Shown: one piece after another, positions 15,847 through 23,440 of the stretch
How the letters are laid out: each line of letters begins with the position of its first letter
How positions within the stretch are numbered: position 1 is the first letter of the stretch
Assembly: GCA_024689485.1 (NCBI GenBank)
Contig: JAILDK010000056.1
Span: forward strand, 1-40,292
DNA length: 40,292 nt
Direction: 5' to 3'
Source: Fibrobacter sp.
GTDB lineage: Bacteria > Fibrobacterota > Fibrobacteria > Fibrobacterales > Fibrobacteraceae
Translations under genes and position numbers: made by a program
The notes under the pieces: model-generated
What the model was told of the DNA's origin: nothing
The model's input: only the letters and a program-made list of their open reading frames with translations
The model's database searches: none

Positions 15847-16866
15847 ATGATACAAGAACTTCCGCAAATTGCCCCCAAGATTCTCCGTTCCCTTGAAAGC
15901 AAAGGCTTTACCGCCTCCGCCGACTGGAGCCTCGCCGGTTCCGCAGGCTCGGGCCGCAAATATTACCGCGTCACCGAAGGCGAAAAAACTGCGATTCTGC
16001 AAACGAACGCTTCTGCGAACGAAGACTTTGAACACTTTGTCTCTTACGGAAAATCCTTCAACGACTTCGATTTGCCGACTCCCGAAATCTGGGCTGTCGA
16101 CGAATCTGCCGCACAGATTTTGATGCAGGACATGGGCGAACATACGCTCCTTTCTGTTGTCGTCAAAGACGGTCAGACCCTCGCGGGCAGCGCGCGTGTC
16201 CTTTACCCGGCTGTGATCGACGCTTTGATCCGCTGGCAGGAATCCAGTCCCAAGTTCTTCCTTTCCCGTGCAGACATCGCCGCTCGCCGTTTTGACTACA
16301 GCGCTCTCAAGTGGGAAACCGATTATTTCCGTACAAATTATCTGCAAAAGAAAAAGGGAATCTCTGAAATTCCGCAGGCGGTCGAAAACTTCTTCTCGAC
16401 CCTCGCTTGCATGGTCGATACGCATCCAAAGGTTTTGATGCATCGCGATTTCCAGTCCCAGAACGTCATGGTCCGCAACGATTCCGAAGTCGGTTTTGTG
16501 GACTTCCAAGGCGCTCGCCGCGGCACGATGTTCTATGACATCGCTTCGCTTCTCTGGGATCCGTACGTTTCGCTCCCGGAAGAAATGGTGAAGGACTTCT
16601 TTGAAGATTGGTACAGCGGTTATACGCTTTGCCACGAATCGTTCGACAAGGAAGAAGCCTGGACGCTCTTCTTACAAGCAAGCCTGCAACGTTTGATGCA
16701 GGCGATGGGAGCGTTCTGTTTCTTATCGATGGAAAAGAAGATTGAAAGCTTTGAGCAGTATATCGAACCGGGCAAAAAGCGATTGCTCCGCGTGCTCGAA
16801 CTTTACGAGCCGCTGAGCCCTTCTCGCCACGAAGCGATTACTTTCCTCAAGAATTCGCTATCGTAG
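15847..16866 (+). CDS. Aminoglycoside phosphotransferase-fold sugar kinase, AmgK-like
   Basis: 339 aa from the ATG at 15847, which has AGGA seven bases upstream; the frame extends further upstream but without a start signal. It has the APH fold: a small-molecule kinase with Asp201 in MHRDFQSQN (catalytic loop) and Asp219 in VDFQGARRG (metal binding), followed by YDIASLLWDPYV. This motif set and length fit the COG3178/AmgK group, whose studied members phosphorylate the anomeric carbon of N-acetylmuramate or N-acetylglucosamine in cell-wall recycling. The usual partner nucleotidyltransferase (MurU) is not next to it, so the substrate is uncertain. The end overlaps the convergent epimerase gene by 20 bp. 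Confidence 0.78.
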   Translation: MIQELPQIAPKILRSLESKGFTASADWSLAGSAGSGRKYYRVTEGEKTAILQTNASANEDFEHFVSYGKSFNDFDLPTPEIWAVDESAAQILMQDMGEHTLLSVVVKDGQTLAGSARVLYPAVIDALIRWQESSPKFFLSRADIAARRFDYSALKWETDYFRTNYLQKKKGISEIPQAVENFFSTLACMVDTHPKVLMHRDFQSQNVMVRNDSEVGFVDFQGARRGTMFYDIASLLWDPYVSLPEEMVKDFFEDWYSGYTLCHESFDKEEAWTLFLQASLQRLMQAMGAFCFLSMEKKIESFEQYIEPGKKRLLRVLELYEPLSPSRHEAITFLKNSLS

Positions 16867-17773
16867 ATTTCAGCTGCCATTCGATATGCTTGTCCATTTC
16901 GGCGCCGGCGTCAAAGCTTAAGCCGAAAGTGGCAGCGATCTTTTCCACAGAAAAGAGCATCGGATGGTCAGACCAGCCCAAATCTTGCTCCACGATTTTC
17001 GCGGAGCTTTTTTTGTGGGTCAATTTTTCGTAGAGTTCGAGCATGCGATCGGCAATGTCATGCCAGGAAATCCAGTTGCGGCTAAGTCCCAAGTAAATTT
17101 CTTCATTGCAATCGCTGTCAAGTACGCGGTGGAAAAGCTTTGCCTGGTCTGCGGCAGAAATGAACTGCGTGCCGTCATTCTTGATCAGGTGAATGTCGCC
17201 GCCGTTCACCACGGCCTGCGCCATCAAAGCAAAACGTCTATCCGGCTGAGTCACACCGTCCTCGCCAAAAGCGGGGTTTCCAAAGGTATAGCCCGGACGG
17301 ATGATGTTGCGCTTCATCGAAGTTCCGCGGAAGCCGAGCACATAAGCTTCGCCCGCCGCCTTCGTCGCACCGTAAAGGTCCACCGGAAGATTGATGACGT
17401 TTTCATTCATCACCGAGCGGAATTTACCCATCGCCGCGGTACTCGAGGTATAAATAAACTTCTTGCAGCCAGCCTTGCTTGCGGCTTGCAAAATCAGCAC
17501 CGTGGCGCGCGTATCATTTTCAAGCATCGAAAGGGGAGTTTCGCCCCAGCCGAGCGCAATATGAATGCACGCGTCGCAGCCGACAAGACCCTTGGAAATG
17601 GTTGCAGCGTCGTAAATCGTGCCCACAAGGATCGTCACCTTGGGATGGTTTGCTAATGTGGGGATCTTATCCGGGTGTCTTGTCAAAATGACAACTTCAT
17701 GGCCGCATTCCAAAAGTTCGCGAGCCACATAATGACCGATAAAGCCGGTACCACCAGTAATAAAAATACGCAT
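16847..17773 (-). CDS. NAD(P)-dependent epimerase/dehydratase-like SDR
   Basis: 308 aa from the ATG at 17773, preceded by GAGG; a longer frame to 17809 has no start signal. Extended short-chain dehydrogenase: dinucleotide motif TGGTGFIG (Gly7, Gly10, Gly13), D-x-x-I-H-I-A strand (CDACIHIAL), Ser/Thr cluster YTSSTAAMG and the catalytic YGATK pair (Tyr134, Lys138), then RPGYTFGNPAFGEDG. Members include nucleotide-sugar epimerases, dihydroflavonol reductases and related enzymes; substrate cannot be read from the sequence. It lies near a kinase, a membrane protein of the flippase-like type and a glycosyltransferase, so a sugar substrate is plausible but unproven. Confidence 0.82.
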   Translation of the reverse strand: MRIFITGGTGFIGHYVARELLECGHEVVILTRHPDKIPTLANHPKVTILVGTIYDAATISKGLVGCDACIHIALGWGETPLSMLENDTRATVLILQAASKAGCKKFIYTSSTAAMGKFRSVMNENVINLPVDLYGATKAAGEAYVLGFRGTSMKRNIIRPGYTFGNPAFGEDGVTQPDRRFALMAQAVVNGGDIHLIKNDGTQFISAADQAKLFHRVLDSDCNEEIYLGLSRNWISWHDIADRMLELYEKLTHKKSSAKIVEQDLGWSDHPMLFSVEKIAATFGLSFDAGAEMDKHIEWQLKSTIANS

Positions 17774-17881
17774 AGCAAAATCCTCTTTTTGCTGACAGAC
17801 ATTTACCAAACTAGCATTCTTTAGGGAAATGGAGATGTAAATTTTCGTTCTTAATTGGCGAAAAAGTGTAGTAAAGAGGGT

Positions 17882-18811
17882 TTATACCGCTTTGGACTGC
17901 CTTTTCTGAATGGCAAAGACCACGGCACCCTGACACACTTGAAACAAGAGAAGGATATAACCCAAAAGTCCCGCCGAAAGAACAATGTCCGCCGGAATTC
18001 CGAGGAGACCCGTATACAGGCTCACCTGAACGCCTTCTCGAATTCCGATGCCGTTAATCGAAATCGGAATCATCGAAACGATAATGATGATCCCCGAAAA
18101 AACGGTGACCGCCGCCCAGGAAACCGGATGCCCAATCGCCATAAAGTACAGGCAGTTCGTCGCAATCGTAATCAGCTGCAACCAAATGGAATCCGTCACC
18201 GCAAAAAAGAGAACGCCTTTATGCTTGCGGTAAATGGCAAGGCTGTTCTGCAACTTCGCCACGAACGGCACACGCTTTGAAATAAAGTCCAAATGGAACT
18301 TGTCCGAAAAAAGGCATAACACGGTTGCCGCAACACAAAGCCCGCACACGACGATCATCGTCACATGGTAAACCGCAGGAACTTCTTTTTGAAGGCTCAA
18401 AAACGGGAGCGCACAAAAGAAGCACACAAATAAAGCGAGCAAGCCTAGAATACGTGAAATAAAGATCGACGCCACCGACTGCGAAGTTTGGCCGTAGCGC
18501 TTTCCAAAAGCGACAGACTTCACGACGTCTCCGCCAAAGCCTCCCGGCAAAAGGTTGTTAAAGAAATAACCGAGAGCGATATAGGCGTAATAACTGCGGT
18601 AGGGGATTTCCGGGCCTTCGATGGACATTTTCTTCCAACGGTTCGCCTGAATCAACATTCCCAGTTCCGTGAGCACAAGCATCGGAATCAGCCAGGGGAT
18701 GACGGATAAGTTCCAGTTCTTGGAAATTTCAGCAAAAGGCACACGCGAAAAGACAAAGATCAAGCCGCCGACGCTGACCAGCAATTTGAGAATTGTCTTT
18801 AACTTTTGCAT
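17882..18811 (-). CDS. YbhN/AglD-type integral membrane protein (LPG synthase TM-like)
   Basis: 309 aa from the ATG at 18811 (MQKLKTILKLLVSVGGLIF), typical of how this family begins; an alternative ATG at 18838 adds nine residues and would overlap the divergent gene. About eight hydrophobic segments are visible. Family markers: FFNNLLPGGFGGDVVKS, a SQSVASIFISRILGL block, and PISINGIGIREGVQ near the C-terminus. The family (UPF0104, TIGR00374, lysylphosphatidylglycerol synthase membrane domain) includes proteins implicated in lipid or glycan transfer across the membrane; no catalytic C-terminal domain is present here. It is divergent from a glycosyltransferase gene with almost no gap, suggesting a shared envelope role. 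Confidence 0.82.
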   Translation of the reverse strand: MQKLKTILKLLVSVGGLIFVFSRVPFAEISKNWNLSVIPWLIPMLVLTELGMLIQANRWKKMSIEGPEIPYRSYYAYIALGYFFNNLLPGGFGGDVVKSVAFGKRYGQTSQSVASIFISRILGLLALFVCFFCALPFLSLQKEVPAVYHVTMIVVCGLCVAATVLCLFSDKFHLDFISKRVPFVAKLQNSLAIYRKHKGVLFFAVTDSIWLQLITIATNCLYFMAIGHPVSWAAVTVFSGIIIIVSMIPISINGIGIREGVQVSLYTGLLGIPADIVLSAGLLGYILLLFQVCQGAVVFAIQKRQSKAV

Positions 18812-18836
18812 AGCCGAAAAATAGTATTTTTTAACC

Positions 18837-19817
18837 ATGAACCAAATGGAAGTCGGAATCATCAATTACAACGGCGGCGAAGAACTCGTCCGCTGCGTCA
18901 AAAGTTTGACTGCGCAATCGGTCCCGGTCCGCGTTCTCGTTTACGACAACGCTTCCGCCGACCATTCCCTGGAACTGTTGGAACAGTCCGGAGAGCCTTG
19001 CGAAATCATCCGTTCCACAAAGAACCGCGGTTACGCAGGGGCTTGCAACGGGCTCCGTGAGCACATGACCTCCGACATTCAGGTTCTTTGCAACATGGAC
19101 TTGGATTTTGACAAGGATTGGGCAAAGAACCTTCTTGCCTGCTTTGAAGCGCATCCCGAAGCCGCATCCGTAGCAAGCCTTGTCATGGAACGTTCCGGCT
19201 TTGTCAACGCGATCGGCGTCCTTTTTGGAGAAGATCTTTTTGCCGAAAACGAAGGCTCCGGCAAAGACGCCAAAGATACGGACATCCGCGAAAAAGAAGT
19301 TTTTGGCTGCTACGGCGCCGTGATGGCGTTCCGCAAGGAATGTGCAGACAAAGTCGGCGAACTCGACGAGTCCTTCTTCCTCTTCTTTGAAGAATCCGAA
19401 TGGTACTTCCGTTTTAATCTCTGCGGCTTCAAAACGTTCTTCTGCCCAAGCGCCAAGGTTTTCCACGAACGTTCCCTCACCACGGTCCGCTATTCGCCCC
19501 GAAAGCTCTATTATTCGGAACGAAACCGTTTGCGTTCCGCGGTCCGCTTGCTGCCCGTTTCAAGCCTTGTCCGCTTACCGGTCGTCGCTTTCAAACGTTA
19601 CCTTCGCATGGCCAAAGGCGGCGTTCCCAAGCAGTCGAGCGACGGCAAAAAGCTTTCCAAGGTTTCGATTTGCAACGCGCTTCTCAAAGCCTGGATCGAA
19701 GCGATCTTCGCCATTCCGCGGGAAATCGGAAAGCGGATCTCTTATGAAAAGCGCTACGGCAATGTGCCAAACAAGATGCGCGAAATCTTAAAGCGCTATC
19801 CGTTGCAAATAAACTAA
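18837..19817 (+). CDS. Family 2 glycosyltransferase (rhamnosyltransferase-like)
   Basis: 326 aa. GT-A fold: VGIINYNGGEELVRCVKSL at the N-terminus, VLVYDNASADHSLELL, STKNRGYAGACNGL, and the metal-binding DxD as NMDLDFD. The second half has GCYGAVMAFRKEC, then FFLFFEESEWYFRFNLCGFK (the ED-like acceptor region) and VFHERSLTT, the pattern of dTDP-rhamnose-type GT2 enzymes. It would add a sugar to a lipid-linked or surface glycan at the cytoplasmic face. An ATG at 18846 is an alternative start; neither has a clear ribosome-binding site. The C-terminal 60 residues are basic. A strong terminator follows directly. Confidence 0.85.
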   Translation: MNQMEVGIINYNGGEELVRCVKSLTAQSVPVRVLVYDNASADHSLELLEQSGEPCEIIRSTKNRGYAGACNGLREHMTSDIQVLCNMDLDFDKDWAKNLLACFEAHPEAASVASLVMERSGFVNAIGVLFGEDLFAENEGSGKDAKDTDIREKEVFGCYGAVMAFRKECADKVGELDESFFLFFEESEWYFRFNLCGFKTFFCPSAKVFHERSLTTVRYSPRKLYYSERNRLRSAVRLLPVSSLVRLPVVAFKRYLRMAKGGVPKQSSDGKKLSKVSICNALLKAWIEAIFAIPREIGKRISYEKRYGNVPNKMREILKRYPLQIN

Positions 19818-19818
19818 A

Positions 19819-19852
19819 AAAAAGAGGTGTTCCAATCGGAACACCTCTTTTT
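19819..19852. terminator. Terminator after the glycosyltransferase gene
   Basis: A 15-bp perfect stem (AAAAAGAGGTGTTCC and complement), loop AATC. The T-rich arm serves the plus strand; its symmetry means it could also stop minus-strand readthrough. Confidence 0.9.
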
Positions 19853-19866
19853 CAATTTGTCTTTGC

Positions 19867-19945
19867 GATTGCCACGTCATTTCATTCCTCGCAACGACAG
19901 TTCTCTTCAAGTGTCATTGCGAGCTACGCGGTAGCGAAGCAATCT
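19867..19945. repeat. REP-like palindromic element
   Basis: The right half (about 19914-19945) starts GTCATTGCGAG and ends GCGAAGCAATCT; the left half (about 19867-19898) is its imperfect reverse complement, starting GATTGCCACGTCA and ending CTCGCAACGAC. The inner 11 bases pair with one mismatch and the outer 6 pair perfectly. The GTCATTGCGAG...GAAGCAATC sequence is familiar from dispersed intergenic repeats in many unrelated bacteria. It touches the valS stop codon. Confidence 0.7.
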
Positions 19946-22706
19946 ATTTCAGCTCTTCGAGAGCCTTTTCACTCTTCGCAATAATGTCCATCTGCGTTGC
20001 GAGCTTGGTACGTTCCGCGTTCACAACCGCTTCCGGTGCGCCGTTCACAAACTTTTCGTTCGAAAGCTTGCGTTCGATGCTTGCGGCAAAGCTCTTCGCC
20101 TTCTCGATTTCCTTTTCGAGGCGTTCGATTTCTGCCTTCGGATCCAGAATGCCTTCGAGCGGAATGTAAAGTTCGCCACCCGGAACCACAGCGCTTGCGC
20201 TGAACTTCGGCTTGGCAGCCTTCACGCCCACGGTAAAGGATTCGAGACCGCCGAGTTCGGTGATGATCGCTTCGCAATCCTTCACAGACTTTTCGGTAGC
20301 GGCATCGTCCACAGAAACGACCGCGTTGAGCTTCTTCGACGGAGCGACCTTGTAACGACCGCGCACGCCACGCACGCTTTCGACCACGGCGAACGCCTGC
20401 ACAAATGCCTTTTCAATATCGGCATTGATGAGCGATTCGTCTGCCTTCGGCCACGGACTGTTGATCACGCGTTCGGAACCCGGGAAGAGCGTTGCGTTCA
20501 ATTCTTCCGTAATGAACGGCATCACCGGGTGCAGCAAGTCGATCACGCCGCGGAGCACATGAGAAAGAATCGCCATGGCGTTCTTCTTTTCGGCATCGAG
20601 CGTTTCACGGTTGATGACAGCCTTCTTGATTTCCAAGTACTGGCTGCAGACATCGTCCCAAACGAAGCGGTACAGGAAGCCGGCGAGTTCTGCGAAGTGA
20701 TATTCTTCGAGCATGCGGGTTGCATCCTGGATCGTCGTCTGCAAGCGGGAAAGAATCCAGCGGTCTTCGAGAGTGAAGAGGCTCGAATCCATCGGGAGCA
20801 GATCCTTCGAAAGGGCGCCGGCCTGTTCCAAGTGCGGATACAGGAAGCGGCAAGCGTTCCAAATCTTGTTCGAGAAGTTACGGCCGATTTCAAACTTTTC
20901 AGAAGTATTGATTTCGCGACCGTCCGGCTGCTTTTCCTTTTTCACCGGCAGGCGCACGTCCTGGTTATCGGTGCAAAGGCTTGCCATCACGTAACGGAGA
21001 GCATCGGTGCCGTACTTTTCTTCAATGTCCATCGGGTCCACGCCGTTACCCTTGGACTTGCTCATGGTCATGCCATTGCCGTCGAGGATCTTCGGGTGAA
21101 TGTACACCGTGTGGAACGGAACTGTGCCCATGTTTTCTTGGCTAAAGAGCACCATACGGGCAACCCAGAGCGTGATGATATCGCGGCTCGTCACGAGCAC
21201 AGAAGTGGGGTAGTACTTCTTCAGCGTATCGGTCTGTTCCGGCCAGCCCATCGTGGAATGCGGCCAAAGACCACTAGAGAACCACGTGTCGAGCACGTCT
21301 TCTTCCTGAACGATCTTGTGACCCGCAACCGCATCTTCCTTCAGGTTTTCTTCTTCGGAGCAGATGAGCCAGATGCCGTTCTGAGCCTTGTAGTAGTAAA
21401 TATCTTCACGGCCTTCGAAAGCCTTCTTCAGGTCTTCTTCAGTCGTCGTTTCGTCGGCGTGCCAAATAGGAATGCGGTGACCCCACCACAGCTGACGGCT
21501 AATGCACCAGTCGCGCTTTTCCTTGAGCCAGTCGAGATACTTGTTTGCGTAACGTTCCGGGATGATCTTGATTTCACCGCTCGTGACTGCGTTCATCGCA
21601 TTTTCGGCGAGCACGTCCATCTTCACGAACCACTGGTCGCTCAAGTACGGTTCAATCACCGTCTTGGAACGGTCGGAATGTCCCACGTCCATTTCGTGAT
21701 CTTCGACCTTGATCAGAAGACCCTGGTCTTCGAGACCTTTGACCACAGCATCACGTGCGGCCTGACCCTTCATGCCCTGGAACGGACCGGCGTTTTCATT
21801 CAACGTACCGTCGTCATTCAAGATGTTGATCATCGGGAGCTTGTGGCGAAGGCCCGTCGCATAGTCGTTCGGGTCATGCGCCGGAGTCACCTTCACGGAA
21901 CCCGTACCGAATTCCATGTCGACGAGGATCGCGTCTGCGATCACCGGAATTTCACGGTTCACAAACGGAACCTTGAGCATCTTGCCGATGAACTGCTTGT
22001 AACGTTCGTCGTTCGGGTGCACAGCAAGAGCCGTATCGCCCATGATCGTTTCCGGACGGGTCGTGGAAACGGGAATAAAGCCCGAACCGTCGGCGAGCGG
22101 ATACTTGAAGGTCCAGAAGTGACCCTTCACATGTTCGTAATAGATTTCGTCATCGGCGACTGCGGTCTGGAGCTTCGTGTCCCAGTTCACAAGACGCTTG
22201 CCGCGATAGATGAGGCCCTTCTTGAAAAGGTTGAAGAAGGCGTGGCGAACAGCCTTCGCGCAGACCGGGTCGAGCGTAAAGCGCTGACGGCTCCAGTCAC
22301 AGCTCACGCCGAGGCTCTTGAGCTGCTTCGTAATGCGGGCTTCGTATTCATCTTTCCACTTCCAAATGCGTTCCACCAAAGCTTCACGACCGATGTCATG
22401 ACGCGTCTTGTGTTCGTCCTGGAAGAGTCTCTTTTCGACAACTGCCTGCGTCGCAATGCCCGCATGGTCCGTACCCGGAATCCAAAGGGTGTCGCGGCCC
22501 GTCTTACGGCGGTAACGTACCAAAATATCCTGGAGCGTATCGTTCAAAGCGTGACCCAAGTGGAGCGCGCCGGTAACGTTCGGAGGAGGAATCACGACGG
22601 AGAAGGGTTCACCCTTTCCGCTCGGAGAAAAATCATTGTTTTTATTCCATTGGTCGTGCCAACGGGCTTCAATCGCTTTCGAATTATAACGTGTTTCCAT
22701 TTCCAT
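19944..22706 (-). CDS. valS: Valine--tRNA ligase
   Basis: 920 aa, full length for a bacterial ValRS. It charges tRNA-Val and edits mischarged threonine. Class I signatures: PPPNVTGALHLGHALN (HIGH-type motif at 49-52), WIPGTDHAGIATQ, the editing domain with STTRPETIMGDTA and HPNDERY, GSVKVTPAHDPNDY, the zinc-less core with WCISRQLWWGHRIPIW, DVLDTWFSSGLWPHS, and the KMSKS-type motif as TMSKS (Met548 onward, GMTMSKSKGNGVDP). The C-terminal about 65 residues are a Lys/Glu-rich coiled coil (AEIERLEKEIEKAKSF), the usual tRNA-binding arm. Start could also be two codons later (METRYNSK); no strong ribosome-binding site is visible. Confidence 0.97.
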   Translation of the reverse strand: MEMETRYNSKAIEARWHDQWNKNNDFSPSGKGEPFSVVIPPPNVTGALHLGHALNDTLQDILVRYRRKTGRDTLWIPGTDHAGIATQAVVEKRLFQDEHKTRHDIGREALVERIWKWKDEYEARITKQLKSLGVSCDWSRQRFTLDPVCAKAVRHAFFNLFKKGLIYRGKRLVNWDTKLQTAVADDEIYYEHVKGHFWTFKYPLADGSGFIPVSTTRPETIMGDTALAVHPNDERYKQFIGKMLKVPFVNREIPVIADAILVDMEFGTGSVKVTPAHDPNDYATGLRHKLPMINILNDDGTLNENAGPFQGMKGQAARDAVVKGLEDQGLLIKVEDHEMDVGHSDRSKTVIEPYLSDQWFVKMDVLAENAMNAVTSGEIKIIPERYANKYLDWLKEKRDWCISRQLWWGHRIPIWHADETTTEEDLKKAFEGREDIYYYKAQNGIWLICSEEENLKEDAVAGHKIVQEEDVLDTWFSSGLWPHSTMGWPEQTDTLKKYYPTSVLVTSRDIITLWVARMVLFSQENMGTVPFHTVYIHPKILDGNGMTMSKSKGNGVDPMDIEEKYGTDALRYVMASLCTDNQDVRLPVKKEKQPDGREINTSEKFEIGRNFSNKIWNACRFLYPHLEQAGALSKDLLPMDSSLFTLEDRWILSRLQTTIQDATRMLEEYHFAELAGFLYRFVWDDVCSQYLEIKKAVINRETLDAEKKNAMAILSHVLRGVIDLLHPVMPFITEELNATLFPGSERVINSPWPKADESLINADIEKAFVQAFAVVESVRGVRGRYKVAPSKKLNAVVSVDDAATEKSVKDCEAIITELGGLESFTVGVKAAKPKFSASAVVPGGELYIPLEGILDPKAEIERLEKEIEKAKSFAASIERKLSNEKFVNGAPEAVVNAERTKLATQMDIIAKSEKALEELK

Positions 22707-22729
22707 AATGCCGCAAATTTAGCAAACAA

Positions 22730-22756
22730 AAAAGCTCCCGAAGAAGGGGAGCTTTT
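22730..22756 (-). terminator. Terminator after the small lipoprotein gene
   Basis: 10-bp stem (AAAAGCTCCC and complement) with a seven-base loop. On the minus strand it is followed by a T-rich run, 24 bases after the lipoprotein stop and before valS. Confidence 0.85.
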
Positions 22757-22779
22757 GATTTTACGATTTTATCGCAGAC

Positions 22780-23319
22780 TTATCTTTCGACGCCCGTGAA
22801 AATTTCGTACAGGGCGTAGCCCGCAATCGGAGCATCTTTGTAAAGATAAGAGCCGCCGAGGTTCAAAGCGGTAGAGCCGTTGATGTCGACGATCGACGGA
22901 GTCGAAGTGAAGCTGTAGCCGACAGAACCGAGCATGCAGCCCATGGTGAAGTTCATCGTCAGCTGGCCGCCAGAAACAGACCAGGTACCCGCTTCTTCTT
23001 CTCCCAAGCAAGTGCCTTCACTGTTCAAATAAAGGGACTTCGAATTGATCAAGGTAAAAGAGCCGTCTTCTTCAAAAGTCAAGGTCGACGGGGAAGCGAC
23101 ACCGCCCGACTTCAAATCCTGAACGGAAACGTAGCTGCCATCTTCAGAAAGCGTGTAGAAGGCGTTCATCGACCAGGTAGCGCCTTCGAGGCAGCTTTCA
23201 GAAACGCCCTTTTCGCACTTTTCTGCCAAAGACTTGGAACCACTGTTGCTGTCCGAAGAGCACGCGCCCAAGAACATGGCGAGAGACATCATCCCAGCAA
23301 GAACAAAAGATTTTTTCAT
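22780..23319 (-). CDS. Small lipoprotein with a lipocalin-like domain
   Basis: 179 aa from the ATG at 23319, which has GAGGAAT as ribosome-binding site; the frame extends upstream to 23424 but without a start signal. Signal peptide with clear lipobox (AMFLGAC), then a Ser/Gly linker SSDSNSGSKS. The mature part has the look of a small lipocalin-like barrel: GATWSMNAFYTL, STLTFEEDGSFTLI, EEAGTWSVSGGQLTMNF and STALNLGGSYLYK. Four cysteines in the mature domain could form two disulfides. Ligand and role unknown. It lies between valS and the giant repeat gene with its own terminators on both sides, so it is probably transcribed alone. Confidence 0.75.
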   Translation of the reverse strand: MKKSFVLAGMMSLAMFLGACSSDSNSGSKSLAEKCEKGVSESCLEGATWSMNAFYTLSEDGSYVSVQDLKSGGVASPSTLTFEEDGSFTLINSKSLYLNSEGTCLGEEEAGTWSVSGGQLTMNFTMGCMLGSVGYSFTSTPSIVDINGSTALNLGGSYLYKDAPIAGYALYEIFTGVER

Positions 23320-23391
23320 AGAGAATTCCTCACATTTTTGGGAAGAAATATAAATAAAAAAGCATTCCCGCGTTAGAAAAGCTTTGAATAC

Positions 23392-23421
23392 AAAAAACCT
23401 CCCCAGTAGGGGAGGCTTTTT
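23392..23421 (-). terminator. Terminator of the giant repeat-protein gene
   Basis: 7-bp GC-rich stem (CCTCCCC with GGGGAGG), four-base loop, flanked by A/T runs. Read on the minus strand six T follow. It lies about 20 bases after the stop codon. Confidence 0.88.
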
Positions 23422-23440
23422 CAAAGGTTTTCAAGACCGA

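Noticed and set aside
17774-17881. A small gene or RNA between the epimerase and the membrane protein
   Set aside because: No frame with a start signal, no stable hairpin and no T run; it looks like a plain spacer.
20529-22799. A 756-codon plus-strand frame opposite valS
   Set aside because: valS is complete and unmistakable on the other strand; the antisense product is Arg/His/Val-rich and matches nothing.
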